DNA from: Pseudomonadota bacterium
Lineage (GTDB): Bacteria; Pseudomonadota; Gammaproteobacteria; Burkholderiales; Burkholderiaceae_B
Assembly (NCBI GenBank): GCA_023440825.1
Contig: JAEXRL010000024.1
Span: forward strand, 1-64,000
Direction of reading: 5' to 3'
DNA: 64,000 bases
The translations under genes were made by a program, and so were the position numbers. The notes beneath the pieces were generated by a model, which was not told the origin of the DNA, made no database searches, and was given only the letters and a program-made list of their open reading frames with translations. The first letter of the stretch is position 1, and the number at the start of each line of letters is the position of its first letter. Positions 17,596-26,600 of the stretch are shown piece after piece.

Positions 17596-18060
17596 ATGCA
17601 AGCCCTTTCCTGTACCCCCGCATTGCTAACATTTACTCTGCAGCAATTGCGCGCAGCCACTCAGGCCGGAGGGGTGCTTAGTGTCACCATCAAGGCGCAA
17701 GGCAAAGGTTTCTTTATACAAATTTCCACCCGAGCCGGACAAGCCGTATTAGTCACGGCACGCAACAAAGAACCACGCAGCTTCAAAAGCCCCTTGCAAG
17801 CCATTGTTCTGCTTAAGCAAATAGGCATAGTTAATGGCAGCTTTGACTCCAGCCTGTACGATGCCAAACAAAAAGAAACGCCCAGCCGTCCGCGTAAACG
17901 CCCCTCTCCGGCCATCAGTAAACTAAGCCTGCGTTGGGCCAGACTGGCTGAGCAAATTAGCAATCCCATACAACCGTCTTTCGATGACCCCAGTTTGAAT
18001 ATCGACGAGGAACAAACCCGCCGCCTATTAGCCCTGCAAGAAAAGCACAGCAAGCATTAA
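17596..18060 (+). CDS. Hypothetical basic protein
   Basis: I do not recognise this gene with confidence. From the ATG at 17596 it encodes 154 residues beginning MQALSCTPALLTFTLQQLRAA. The N-terminal half (GGVLSVTIKAQGKGFFIQIST, then AVLVTARNKEPRSFKSPLQAI) looks like a small alpha/beta fold. The C-terminal half is basic and Pro/Ser-rich (SRPRKRPSPA), ending in a charged helix. The open frame extends back to 17401, but that part overlaps the Nudix gene and has no good start. It is 97 bases downstream of the Nudix stop. Confidence 0.55.
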   Translation: MQALSCTPALLTFTLQQLRAATQAGGVLSVTIKAQGKGFFIQISTRAGQAVLVTARNKEPRSFKSPLQAIVLLKQIGIVNGSFDSSLYDAKQKETPSRPRKRPSPAISKLSLRWARLAEQISNPIQPSFDDPSLNIDEEQTRRLLALQEKHSKH

Positions 18061-18069
18061 ACTGGCTCG

Positions 18070-18927
18070 CTAGGCATAATCTACTTGTACGGTTTGCCCT
18101 AGGTGTAGCCGCGCTTGAGCAGGACGCGCCAGCACGGCCTGCACACCAAACAGGACACGGTTACTAAAACGCCTACTGGCCAGCAAAGCCTTCAAGGGCT
18201 GCGCTCCTACTTGCGCAGTAAGCGGGTCCACATTGGGTAAAGGACAGCGGGTACAGGATTTTAAAATGGCAAAATACACCTCGCCAATCTGAATGCCACG
18301 CACGCTGTCCTCGGCATACGCTGGCAATCCAGACACAACAATATTGGGTCGAAAGCGCGCCATACTGACTGCCTGGTCCCCCTGAGCCGCAATCTCGGCA
18401 TTAAGCTCAAGCAACGACGCTTCATTCGTGATCAAAAAAGGCAGCGAATCCGCGAAACCAAATGTATGCTCAGCGTCCAGCTTGCCATAAGTACTTTGCC
18501 AGGTATGTAGTAACTGCGCATCCGGATGGCGATCTGCATAGTGATGTCGGCGTAGCAAACGGCATGGGGTACCCAGAAACTGGCTTAACCACTGAGCGAT
18601 CCCATCGCCTTCATCGCGCCCTACACACGAACTGGCCCAGATTTTCACAAACACCTGCTGATCGGCCACGGTAGATTGCTGCGTATCCAATACAAAATCC
18701 TCACTGCCTGGTGCGCTGAACAAGATGCCATTGGACACAGGCTGTACGCGTATCAAGGCCATACGTGGCCACTTTCGTTGCGTCATGAACACGCCCTGCT
18801 GGTCCACCACCACCCATTCACGATCTTGTTCAATACCTGCCGCCCCCACTGCGCAAGATCGCTCATACGGTATGCCAGCGCAAGACTTAACTGGGTAGCT
18901 ATACAAAGCCGAGACAGTAACGCCCAT
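18070..18927 (-). CDS. MOSC domain-containing protein (YcbX-like)
   Basis: This 285-residue protein has an N-terminal MOSC beta-barrel domain (VSALYSYPVKSCAGI, then GIEQDREWVVVD) and a C-terminal MOSC domain. The conserved Cys is in KSCTRCPLPNVDP near residue 222, the residue that binds molybdenum cofactor in YcbX/mARC proteins. These enzymes reduce N-hydroxylated compounds. No redox partner domain is fused, unlike E. coli YcbX, which carries a C-terminal 2Fe-2S domain. It is convergent with the hypothetical gene at 17596. Confidence 0.85.
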   Translation of the reverse strand: MGVTVSALYSYPVKSCAGIPYERSCAVGAAGIEQDREWVVVDQQGVFMTQRKWPRMALIRVQPVSNGILFSAPGSEDFVLDTQQSTVADQQVFVKIWASSCVGRDEGDGIAQWLSQFLGTPCRLLRRHHYADRHPDAQLLHTWQSTYGKLDAEHTFGFADSLPFLITNEASLLELNAEIAAQGDQAVSMARFRPNIVVSGLPAYAEDSVRGIQIGEVYFAILKSCTRCPLPNVDPLTAQVGAQPLKALLASRRFSNRVLFGVQAVLARPAQARLHLGQTVQVDYA

Positions 18928-19418
18928 TTTTACCCCCTAAAATATAGCTTGACAAACTCGACAAGCATATATAGTATTAAAAGATTGGTTTTTAGCCAGA
19001 CTTAATTTAAAAAAGCAAAAAATCAATTTTAGCGACTACTGCGTTATGAGTAGCTCTGGGATTTTCATAATTCGTACATTAGTCATACCTTAAGTGTGTT
19101 TAAGGTATTTCCCAAGAAAATGTTTGTACGTTTACGTATATAAACCTAGTCCAGGCTTTTCAATAACTTGTAAAGCTTTACATTTTTAGCAAGCTTCGTG
19201 CAACCCTATTCACGATAACGCAGTCTCTCTAAAAATGACACGCATCGCTGCCTAAGCCTTATACATATAAAAATAGACTATTTGGCTGGCAACGTTATGA
19301 CTATTATTATTATAAAAACATAGTCTGCACTCGGTCAGTTCTTCTAACACCTGACTGTCATCAAGTTTCAACAAAAATAAGGTGTAATGTGCAGGCCTGA
19401 TTAGAAGAAGGAAAAAAC
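18928..19418. other. 491-base AT-rich intergenic region
   Basis: There is no credible coding sequence. It contains a perfect 9-bp inverted repeat ATACCTTAA / TTAAGGTAT at 19085-19093 / 19100-19108 with a GTGTGT loop. The region serves divergent genes (MOSC and the 91-residue protein). The long AT-rich span before 19419 may include a leader for the latter; AGAAGGAAAAAAC is its Shine-Dalgarno. Confidence 0.5.
19085..19108. promoter_or_regulatory. Perfect 9-bp inverted repeat, operator-like
   Basis: ATACCTTAA (19085-19093) and TTAAGGTAT (19100-19108) are separated by GTGTGT. There is no following T-run, so an operator is more likely than a terminator. The binding protein is unknown. Confidence 0.4.
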
Positions 19419-19694
19419 ATGAAAAATATTTATCCAACCAATCTTATCGCTCGCCCGGATCACGCGCCCTTAAACCGCACCGATATCCGCATTGGCGACA
19501 CCGTATACCTGCAACCCAAAGAAGGTCCACAAATAGCGGGTACCATTATTTTTAGTTCTGCCTTATATGGCTCTAACACCTATACGGCCGACGCAGTACT
19601 GAACGACAAGCAGGGCCAAACTCTGCTACGCATGCGCTTTCGGGAACAAGACATTCATCATGTTGATGCCCGTCGCCCCGCCTGCGTAAACTAA
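19419..19694 (+). CDS. Small hypothetical protein
   Basis: This 91-residue protein is not recognised. Residues 20-85 are mostly beta-strand-like (DIRIGDTVYLQPKEGPQIAG, then TADAVLNDKQGQTLLRMRF), suggesting a small barrel. It has no signal peptide, membrane segment or Cys cluster. The gene is credible: it has an AGAAGGA Shine-Dalgarno, its own terminator 26 bases after the stop, and no competing frame. It stands alone with a long AT-rich upstream region, which suggests separate regulation. Confidence 0.7.
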   Translation: MKNIYPTNLIARPDHAPLNRTDIRIGDTVYLQPKEGPQIAGTIIFSSALYGSNTYTADAVLNDKQGQTLLRMRFREQDIHHVDARRPACVN

Positions 19695-19720
19695 ATCAAC
19701 GACTGTTTCTACAAAACATA

Positions 19721-19744
19721 AACGCCTGCCAAGCAGGCGTTTTT
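19721..19744 (+). terminator. Rho-independent terminator
   Basis: AACGCCTGC / GCAGGCGTT stem with a 3-base CAA loop, followed by TTTT, 26 bases after the 91-residue gene. Confidence 0.88.
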
Positions 19745-19880
19745 CTTTTACTCGTCAAGCTTTACTCTTCTTAACCGAGTAAGGAGCATAAACATAGGCG
19801 ACAACTATTACAATATGTACCACAGTGTGCCGAAAATATTACTGTTCGACACCGTGCATTTGTAATTACCCTTAAAGGCC

Positions 19881-21341
19881 ATGCGAACTTCCTATGCTGA
19901 CTTTACCGATAAGGCCACAGGACCTGTAAAACAGGTTGATGGGCGCTTTCTCAGCCTGCTCTTTGGGCTGATATTGTGCATTAGCCTGATTAGTATACAA
20001 ACCCGTTTCCATGGCTTATTGGCCACCTTCTGGCTAAGCGATGCCGTTCTTTTGGGCGTCTTGCTTAAGTACCCTTCGCGTGCCCAGCAGGCTCGCGTCT
20101 GGCTGGTGGCCGGCTTGGCGTATATCTGTGCTGAGCTAATCGCTCAACAAAGTCTGGGCGTAGCGCTCATACTCTGGGGCTTACAAACACTGAGCATAGG
20201 GCTGGCACTTTACTTGCTGAATAAAAAAGTTAAAAACAAACTGAACTTACGGCGACCGCATTCACTTTGGCAACTTTTTATTAGTGTCTTATTAGTATCC
20301 ATAGTAGGCGCCGTCCCTAGCGCCTACTTGAATCAGTATTTATATGGGGAATCATTTTTTTATAACTGGACGTATTGGGTAGTAGCAGAACAACTGGCTT
20401 ACATTGCTATCTTACCGGTCATACTGGCCGCGCCACGCTTTAGCCTGCACGCTCTGAAACAGTTACGCTTCAAGATCAAGACCCAGACCCTCCTACAACT
20501 CGCCCCATTAGCTTTGTTATGCAGCAGCACCCTATTGGGAATCACGATAGGCGGAGCTGGAGCCATTGCTTTTCCAGTGCTGCCTTTGCTCTGGTGTGCC
20601 CTACGTTACTCGCTGTTTACCACCTACGTGCTCACCTTGCTGTTTGTCGTCTGGACCTTTAGCGTGGCCCATCTAGAGCTTATCCCTCTGGAGATCACCC
20701 CCTTCACCCAATTGGACTCCATTTCCTTGCGCCTGGCTATTATTTCCATGGCCTTAGCCCCCATTATTACTGCCACCATTATGGCTTCACGTAATGAGGC
20801 ACTGCAAAAATTGCGCTATCTGGCCCAGCACGACCCCCTAACCGGACTGCTTAATCAGCAAACCTTTTATCAGCAAGCACAGCAACAGCTTGATGAGCAC
20901 CTGCAAACCCAGTCCCACGTTTGCTTATTAATACTGGACCTGGATTACTTCAAACAGGTAAACGATAACTACGGGCATGCCGCCGGCGATCATGTCATTC
21001 AAACGTTAAGTGGAAAACTGCAACACGAATTGCGTGACAAGGATATTGCTGGCCGTTTGGGTGGCGAAGAGTTTGGCATACTCTTGGCTGACTGTGCCCC
21101 CACTCAGGCCTTTAACGTTGCCGAACGCATCCGCGCCAGCGTGCTCAATACCCACATCGCCGTGCAAAATGAAAACACGCTGAATTTAACGGTTAGCATA
21201 GGTATTACCTATACAAACCACGATAACAACCTTAAGCGCTTGCTACACCAAGCCGATCGCGCCCTGTACCGAGCCAAGCGCAATGGCCGTAACCGTAGTC
21301 ATATTTATAACTCTGCCGCCGATAAAGCTGTACTTAACTAA
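19881..21341 (+). CDS. Diguanylate cyclase with MASE1 membrane sensor domain
   Basis: This 486-residue protein has an N-terminal MASE1-like domain of about eight membrane segments (residues 25-300). A GGDEF domain follows, starting at YLAQHDPLTGLLNQQTFY near residue 313. The active-site loop is GGEEF (RLGGEEFGILL), a catalytically competent variant, and DLDYFKQVNDNYGHAAGD binds metal and GTP. It makes cyclic di-GMP from two GTP. No EAL domain is attached. The signal sensed by MASE1 is unknown. Confidence 0.92.
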   Translation: MRTSYADFTDKATGPVKQVDGRFLSLLFGLILCISLISIQTRFHGLLATFWLSDAVLLGVLLKYPSRAQQARVWLVAGLAYICAELIAQQSLGVALILWGLQTLSIGLALYLLNKKVKNKLNLRRPHSLWQLFISVLLVSIVGAVPSAYLNQYLYGESFFYNWTYWVVAEQLAYIAILPVILAAPRFSLHALKQLRFKIKTQTLLQLAPLALLCSSTLLGITIGGAGAIAFPVLPLLWCALRYSLFTTYVLTLLFVVWTFSVAHLELIPLEITPFTQLDSISLRLAIISMALAPIITATIMASRNEALQKLRYLAQHDPLTGLLNQQTFYQQAQQQLDEHLQTQSHVCLLILDLDYFKQVNDNYGHAAGDHVIQTLSGKLQHELRDKDIAGRLGGEEFGILLADCAPTQAFNVAERIRASVLNTHIAVQNENTLNLTVSIGITYTNHDNNLKRLLHQADRALYRAKRNGRNRSHIYNSAADKAVLN

Positions 21342-21368
21342 GACGACCCTGAGTGTAAAAACAGTGAA

Positions 21369-21393
21369 CTTATCCACAAAATCTGTGGGTAAG
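21369..21393. promoter_or_regulatory. Dyad of two DnaA-box 9-mers
   Basis: CTTATCCACA (21369-21378) and TGTGGGTAAG (21384-21393) form a dyad with one mismatch around AAATC. The first contains a perfect DnaA box TTATCCACA; the second, read in reverse, is TTACCCACA. It lies 28 bases after the cyclase stop. No T-run follows, so it is not a classical terminator. Confidence 0.45.
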
Positions 21394-21557
21394 TATGGGG
21401 AGAACCACTGCCAATTCTTCCTAAGCCTAGTGTAGACAAGCGCTACGCTCTGATCCCATCAGCACTGAAAATAACTAGCCACATTTCCTTAATATTAGGC
21501 AAGTGAGCTCAGATACACTACCATCGTAGGTTTACTCTCTTTACGACTCTCAATGCT

Positions 21558-22214
21558 ATGGCCGCTCTACTTTTTGACACTGAAACCACCGGCACTGCCG
21601 ACGCACAAATTATCGAAGCAGCCTGGTTAGAACTTAGCGACCCTGTTTCGCTCACTATTACCCAAGAGTTTGTTCAGCGCTATCAGCCCGACGAACCCAT
21701 TACCCTAGGCGCGCTAGCGACCCATCATATTTATGATGAAGAGCTAGAAGGCTGCCCCGCCCACACCGAGTTTGCCCTTCCCCCCACAACCGCCTATATC
21801 ATTGGGCACAATGTGGACTACGACTGGGCACGGGCCGGGTACCCTGAGCTTAAGCGTATCTGCACCCTCGCGCTAGCGCGTCGACTCCTGCCTAATCTGG
21901 ATAGCTATAGCCAGTCCGCCCTGATTTATTACATTGATCGCCAACACGCCCGTGAGCGCTTAAAAAATGCACACTCGGCACTGGAAGATGTCAAAAACTG
22001 CTTTAGCCTCCTGCAATATCTGCTCGCCAAGATCGGTACCATACGTACGTGGGAGCAGCTCTGGCAATTTTCTGAGCAGGCACGCATACCCACCGTCATG
22101 ACTTTTGGCAAACACAAAGGCATGGCTATTGCCGACGTGCCGCAAGATTACAAAAACTGGCTACTGCGCCAGCCTGATCTTGACCCCTACCTAGTAGCAG
22201 CGCTAAAGGGCTAA
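21558..22214 (+). CDS. exoX: 3'-5' exonuclease, ExoX-like
   Basis: This 218-residue protein has a DnaQ/DEDD exonuclease domain with motif I LLFDTETTGTADAQIIEAA, motif II around GHNVDYDWARAGYP, and motif III H-x4-D in NAHSALEDVKNC. The C-terminal 45 residues (MTFGKHKGMAIADVPQDYKNWLL) are the DUF3820-like tail found in E. coli ExoX, which has about 220 residues. ExoX degrades 3' ends of DNA in repair. ATG at 21558 follows a weak ribosome site. Confidence 0.85.
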   Translation: MAALLFDTETTGTADAQIIEAAWLELSDPVSLTITQEFVQRYQPDEPITLGALATHHIYDEELEGCPAHTEFALPPTTAYIIGHNVDYDWARAGYPELKRICTLALARRLLPNLDSYSQSALIYYIDRQHARERLKNAHSALEDVKNCFSLLQYLLAKIGTIRTWEQLWQFSEQARIPTVMTFGKHKGMAIADVPQDYKNWLLRQPDLDPYLVAALKG

Positions 22215-22229
22215 TACCGCCCATAAAAA

Positions 22230-22262
22230 AGCCCCCTTGCCAAATACCTGGGCACGGGGGCT
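22230..22262 (-). terminator. Rho-independent terminator of the LivJ-type receptor gene
   Basis: AGCCCCCTTGCC (22230-22241) pairs with GGCACGGGGGCT (22251-22262) with one mismatch. Read leftwards it is followed by TTTTTTATGG. Confidence 0.85.
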
Positions 22263-22281
22263 ACACACTAGCAATAGCGCC

Positions 22282-23427
22282 TTATTTCAACAAACGCCAC
22301 TGCCCGTCTTGAACGGTGATCATGACACGACCACGCTCGTCAAAGCCGCTGTGATCTTCAAGGCTCATGGTGTAGACCCCTTGTGTCGCCACGAGCTCTT
22401 GCACCTGTTCCAAAGCATCACGCAAAGCCGAGCGGAACTCAGGGGTACCAGGCTGGGCGTGCTTAGCGGCTACAGGTATTGCGCTTTGCAGCAACAGGCC
22501 TGCATCGTATACGTTGGCACCAAAGGTGGCAGGAGCCGTGTTGTACATGGCGGTATAGCGATCAATGTAGTCTTGGGCAATCGCTTTTGACGGATTGCTG
22601 TCGTCGATTTCCGGCAAGACCAGCATAGCACCCGCCGCTAATACGGTACCTTCCACATCTTTACCGCCTAGGCTTAAAAAGGCCGGCAAGGCCGCACCAT
22701 GAGTCTGGTAAATTTGTCCCTTGTAGCCTTGCTTGACCAAGGTAACCTGTGGCAATACCGCTGCTGCCCCCGTTCCTGCCACCAATACGGCATCAGGCTT
22801 GGCTGCGAACAACTTCAAAGACTGCCCTGTCACCGACGTGTCCGAGCGCACATAGCGCTCAATGGCGGTAATCTCTATACCGTGCTCTTGAGCCTGCTCT
22901 TTGGCAACTTTTAACCAGTTTTCCCCGTAAGCATCGTTAAAACCAAAAAACCCCAATGTTTTGATGCCATTGGCCGCCATATGCTCGAACAAGGCAGAGG
23001 CGATAATATCGTCGTTCTGCGTGGTTTTAAAGACCCATTTTTTTTCGTCCGTCATGGGTAATACTGCCGAGGCGGTCCCTACCGGCGCTAGCATGGGGGT
23101 TCCCGCCTCGGCGACCAGCGGTATCACACTCATGGTATTAGGAGAACCGGTGGGTCCAATAATGGCGTCTACCTTATCGGTACTAATCAGTTTTTTGATA
23201 CCTGTCACGGTCTGATTCGTATCACTGGCATCATCCAATGACACATACTCAACCGTAAACTCACCCATTTTCGTAGGCAGTAAAGGCACTGTATTACGCT
23301 GGGGCACACCCACCACAGCGGTTGGGCCTGTAGCCGACGTAATGACCCCAATTTTTACCTGAGCCCACGACAGACTGCTGACCGACGCCAGCAGCAAGGC
23401 AGATGAAAGAACTCGTAAACGCAACAT
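22282..23427 (-). CDS. ABC transporter substrate-binding protein, branched-chain amino acid (LivJ) type
   Basis: This 381-residue periplasmic binding protein has a Sec signal peptide (MLRLRVLSSALLLASVSSLSWAQ). The Peripla_BP_6 fold shows VKIGVITSATGPTAVVGVPQ, DAIIGPTGSPNTMSVIPLVAEAGTP and the GFFGFNDAYGENW segment. No permease or ATPase genes are adjacent, so it is an orphan receptor or works with components encoded elsewhere. Ligand is unknown; the family includes amino acid, amide and aromatic acid binders. Confidence 0.9.
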   Translation of the reverse strand: MLRLRVLSSALLLASVSSLSWAQVKIGVITSATGPTAVVGVPQRNTVPLLPTKMGEFTVEYVSLDDASDTNQTVTGIKKLISTDKVDAIIGPTGSPNTMSVIPLVAEAGTPMLAPVGTASAVLPMTDEKKWVFKTTQNDDIIASALFEHMAANGIKTLGFFGFNDAYGENWLKVAKEQAQEHGIEITAIERYVRSDTSVTGQSLKLFAAKPDAVLVAGTGAAAVLPQVTLVKQGYKGQIYQTHGAALPAFLSLGGKDVEGTVLAAGAMLVLPEIDDSNPSKAIAQDYIDRYTAMYNTAPATFGANVYDAGLLLQSAIPVAAKHAQPGTPEFRSALRDALEQVQELVATQGVYTMSLEDHSGFDERGRVMITVQDGQWRLLK

Positions 23428-23672
23428 GCTTCGCCCTCAATATAGATATTTTTTATAGTCAATCCGCATTCGTAAGACATAAAGCCTTAAGAGATAAGCA
23501 TATTATGATAATAAAAAACGATCTATTCTGGTGCTTTTAAATTTCATTGTAAAAATTGTTGAAGCAGGCTTGTTATTCAAGCCCGGACGCGACACAATCT
23601 AGGCACTGGGCATAAAAGGCTGACTCAACTCACTTATGTCGTGAGCCTACCGCCCCCTTACAGGAGCATCTA

Positions 23673-24470
23673 ATGATTCAATTACGAACTCTGGGTTTTA
23701 GTGTTGGCGCATTCGCCATAGTGGCGCTCTCGGCCTGCACCACTCACGGACAAGGCGGAAATAACATGACAAAAGCGCAAGAGCTACAAGACTATCATTG
23801 GACCCAAGTAAATATCATTAATAGCCAAGGCACCAGCGAGCCGGCTTTCCGTTCTGCTAATGGCGGCCCGCTTGTTATGAACTTTAACGACGGGCAGCTC
23901 TTGCTGAGCGGGCTTTGTAATAATATGGTCGCTGGCTATAGCCTTGAAGGCTCCACACTGACCGTATCCAATCCCGCAGCCACCATGAAAATGTGTATAG
24001 ATAACGATCTAATGCGCTACGAGCAACAAGTTGGTCAGGAACTGGGTACGCTAAAAAGCTGGAGCATTGCCTCGACCGAAATGACTGATGCAGCTCCCAT
24101 ACTGACTCTACAGTTTGCCGACGGCAAAAAGTGGCGCCTAAAAGGAGAGCAAACCTCTCAGGCGAAATATGGTGTAGAACCCGTGCGGGTCTTTCTAGAA
24201 GTGGCTGCCAATAAGGTCGCGTGCGAACCCACCGGCCAAGCCCAACAGCAATGCCTGTACGTACGCGAAATCACCTACAACGACCAAGGCATTAAAACCG
24301 GTACCGGACAATGGCTTAATTACTACGCCACGATTAAAGGCTATGAGCACCAGCCTAATGTACGTCAGGTTATCCGTGTGAATCGCTATCCCCTAGCCAA
24401 TGCCCCGGCCGATAGCATGAACTTTGCTGACGAGCTGGACATGATTGTGGAAAGTGAAGCAATCAATTAA
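23673..24470 (+). CDS. META and DUF4377 domain lipoprotein
   Basis: This 265-residue protein has a lipoprotein signal with lipobox LSAC (Cys22). A META/HslJ-like domain follows (about 42-150, with FNDGQLLLSGLCNNMVAGYSLEG and MKMCIDNDLMRYEQ). Next is a DUF4377 domain (about 165-260, with VFLEVAANKVACEP, CLYVREITYNDQGIKTG). HslJ-type domains are linked with heat-shock and novobiocin tolerance; the DUF4377 role is unknown. Asp is not at position +2, so outer-membrane sorting is expected. It stands alone. Confidence 0.88.
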   Translation: MIQLRTLGFSVGAFAIVALSACTTHGQGGNNMTKAQELQDYHWTQVNIINSQGTSEPAFRSANGGPLVMNFNDGQLLLSGLCNNMVAGYSLEGSTLTVSNPAATMKMCIDNDLMRYEQQVGQELGTLKSWSIASTEMTDAAPILTLQFADGKKWRLKGEQTSQAKYGVEPVRVFLEVAANKVACEPTGQAQQQCLYVREITYNDQGIKTGTGQWLNYYATIKGYEHQPNVRQVIRVNRYPLANAPADSMNFADELDMIVESEAIN

Positions 24471-24510
24471 TTAATTTTCGCTACACCAACGTGCCTGAAC
24501 GTCACGGCGC

Positions 24511-25308
24511 TCAGGCACGCTGTAACGCCGACATATAACGGCCTGGGCTTTGACCCAAGGACTTTTTAAACATAGTAATAAACGCCGTTACGGACTCGTA
24601 CCCCAACTCTAGTGCCACCTGTTGCACCGCCATACCACTGGCCAATAAATGCATGGCTAGCATGAGTTGCCATTGCTGACGCCAGCGCCCAAAACTTAAG
24701 CCAGTTTCCTGCACGACGAGACGCGCAAGGCTGCGAGCACTCATACCAAGTTGTTGCGCCCATTGCTCTATGGTGCGGCGATCCCCATGCTGACTGGCCC
24801 AGGTAGCCACAATCACGCTTAAACGCGCATCATCAGAGATGGGTAAATGCATTTGCTCTACGGGGCTCTTGTCCAATAATTCCAGCAGCACTTGTACTAA
24901 ACGAGCGGATAAGCTGTGCTCACTATAGTCAGGGTCCTGATTGGCCAAATGCAAGCTTAACTCTCGTACCACTGGGCTAATTGCCAGGGTACAGCTATGG
25001 TCCGGCATGCACGCCACGCCCGGCTCAATAAATAAAAAACAAATTCTGGCATTGTCTGTGATGCGGTTACGATGTATCTGCCCCCCTGGTATCCATACCG
25101 CATGCCCAGGTGCTACCAAATAAATAGCATGCTCCAACTCGCACAATACAGCACCATGCAAGGCCATCACCAACTGCCCCTTACGATGCTGATGCAGCTC
25201 GCGTTCTTGGGCACCTACCTGTACCGTAAGCTGTATAGCCAAAGCAGCTTGCGTATGCAAATCGGGATCAAAGCACAAGGAATTCGTATTAAAACGATTA
25301 TTTGGCAT
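24511..25308 (-). CDS. AraC family transcriptional regulator, NimR-like
   Basis: This 265-residue regulator has an N-terminal cupin sensor (HQHRKGQLVMALHGAVLCEL, VWIPGGQIHRNRI) and a C-terminal AraC DNA-binding domain (WAQQLGMSARSLARL, then VALELGYESVTAFITMFKKSLGQSPGRY). It is divergent from a CynX/NimT-type MFS gene, the arrangement of E. coli nimR-nimT, so it probably controls that gene. An inverted repeat (24490-24498 / 24511-24519) covers its stop codon but lacks a T-run. Confidence 0.85.
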   Translation of the reverse strand: MPNNRFNTNSLCFDPDLHTQAALAIQLTVQVGAQERELHQHRKGQLVMALHGAVLCELEHAIYLVAPGHAVWIPGGQIHRNRITDNARICFLFIEPGVACMPDHSCTLAISPVVRELSLHLANQDPDYSEHSLSARLVQVLLELLDKSPVEQMHLPISDDARLSVIVATWASQHGDRRTIEQWAQQLGMSARSLARLVVQETGLSFGRWRQQWQLMLAMHLLASGMAVQQVALELGYESVTAFITMFKKSLGQSPGRYMSALQRA

Positions 25309-25406
25309 AATTAAGAGATTAATAGTCAGTATTGCTTAATTACACCACAACAGACCTTTCCTACAATAGTAGGTATTCCTTTTACGCCCATACAAGAGAT
25401 ACGTCT
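25309..25406. promoter_or_regulatory. Divergent promoter region of the NimR/NimT-like pair
   Basis: This 98-base gap holds two dyads: AATTAAG (25309-25315) / CTTAATT (25335-25341), and CCTAC AATA GTAGG (25360-25373). Either could be the operator of the AraC-type regulator. Assignment is by position only. Confidence 0.4.
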
Positions 25407-26600
25407 GTGCCCCTACACCGTCAACCCAAAGCCTGGCTGATTTTGGCCGGCATATTGCTCATCGCTGCCAATCTACGAGCCCCCATCACCGCCTTACCGC
25501 CCCTAATCGAAGTCATACAAAGTGATTACGGCCTGAGCAATACGGGCGCAGGTGCCTTAACCGCCCTGCCTCTACTGGCTTTTGCCCTGCTCTCTCCCAT
25601 CAGTGCCCGGCTTAGCCTGCACTGGGGGCTAGAGCGCACCTTATTCCTGGCTCTGCTGGGCATAGCGACCGGCATACTATGGCGCTCACTGCCCTATAGC
25701 TCAGCCCTATTTCTGGGGACCTGCCTCATTGGCATGGGCATTGCGGCAGGAAATGTACTGCTGCCAGGCATCATTAAAAGAGACTTTCCCAATCATATTA
25801 CGGCCATCACAGGCGCCTATGCAGTGACCATGGGTTTGGCCGCCTCTCTGGGCTCAGCACTGGTCGTGCCCTTAGCCCACGCCTGGGGCTGGCATGCCGC
25901 CTTACTCAGCTTTTTACTGCTGCCCGTCAGCGCCTTAATAGTGTGGGGGCAAGCCTGCCGTACGCCTAAGGCTGAGCAAAGTGTACCGACAAAACAGCTT
26001 TTATCCAGCTCCCTGCCTTGGCGCGAGCCTCTAGCATGGCAGATCACTTTTTTTCTAGGTTTGAACTCCACCATTTACTACATTGCCATAGCTTGGCTAC
26101 CTGCCATCTTTAATGAACAGGGCCTATCAGCTCAACAGGCCGGCAGCTTGCATGGCGCTATGCAACTGGCCACCATTGTACCGGGGCTGATACTAAGCCC
26201 CGTGCTGCGCCATGTTACGCATCATGGCTTAGTCGCTGCGAGTGTGGCGCTCATGTCAGCCGTCTCTTTATTAGGCTGGCTGTATGCCCCCTCGCTAGCG
26301 CTGCTATGGGCAGTCATGTTTGGTATAGGGACCGGGGCTGGCATTATCCTGGGGCTAAGTTTTATCGGTATGCGCACGCATCACTCCCAACAAGCAGCCA
26401 GCCTCTCAGGCATGTCGCAGTGCATAGGGTATTTGCTGGCCGCCACTGGTCCCTTGGGTATGGCGCACTTACACGATATCACGCACAGTTGGCACATGCC
26501 TTTACTGCTGTGCAGTGCGCTGGCGCTTATCGCTGCAGGCATGGGCTATCTGGCTGGCACAGACCGCAAATTGCCCAAGCCTATCACTAAATATACATAG
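25407..26600 (+). CDS. MFS transporter, CynX/NimT family
   Basis: This is a 12-segment major facilitator of about 397 residues. LIAANLRAPITALPPLIEVIQSDYGLSNTGAGALTALP is split over the first two helices and is typical of the CynX/NimT (YeaN) family, which exports 2-nitroimidazole or related compounds. The frame opens at TTG 25332, but the GTG at 25407 has AAGAG upstream and removes a polar N-terminal stretch, so it is preferred. The 3' end overlaps the convergent methyltransferase gene by 14 bases. cynS lies 16 kb away, so a cyanate role is not supported. Confidence 0.85.
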   Translation: MPLHRQPKAWLILAGILLIAANLRAPITALPPLIEVIQSDYGLSNTGAGALTALPLLAFALLSPISARLSLHWGLERTLFLALLGIATGILWRSLPYSSALFLGTCLIGMGIAAGNVLLPGIIKRDFPNHITAITGAYAVTMGLAASLGSALVVPLAHAWGWHAALLSFLLLPVSALIVWGQACRTPKAEQSVPTKQLLSSSLPWREPLAWQITFFLGLNSTIYYIAIAWLPAIFNEQGLSAQQAGSLHGAMQLATIVPGLILSPVLRHVTHHGLVAASVALMSAVSLLGWLYAPSLALLWAVMFGIGTGAGIILGLSFIGMRTHHSQQAASLSGMSQCIGYLLAATGPLGMAHLHDITHSWHMPLLLCSALALIAAGMGYLAGTDRKLPKPITKYT

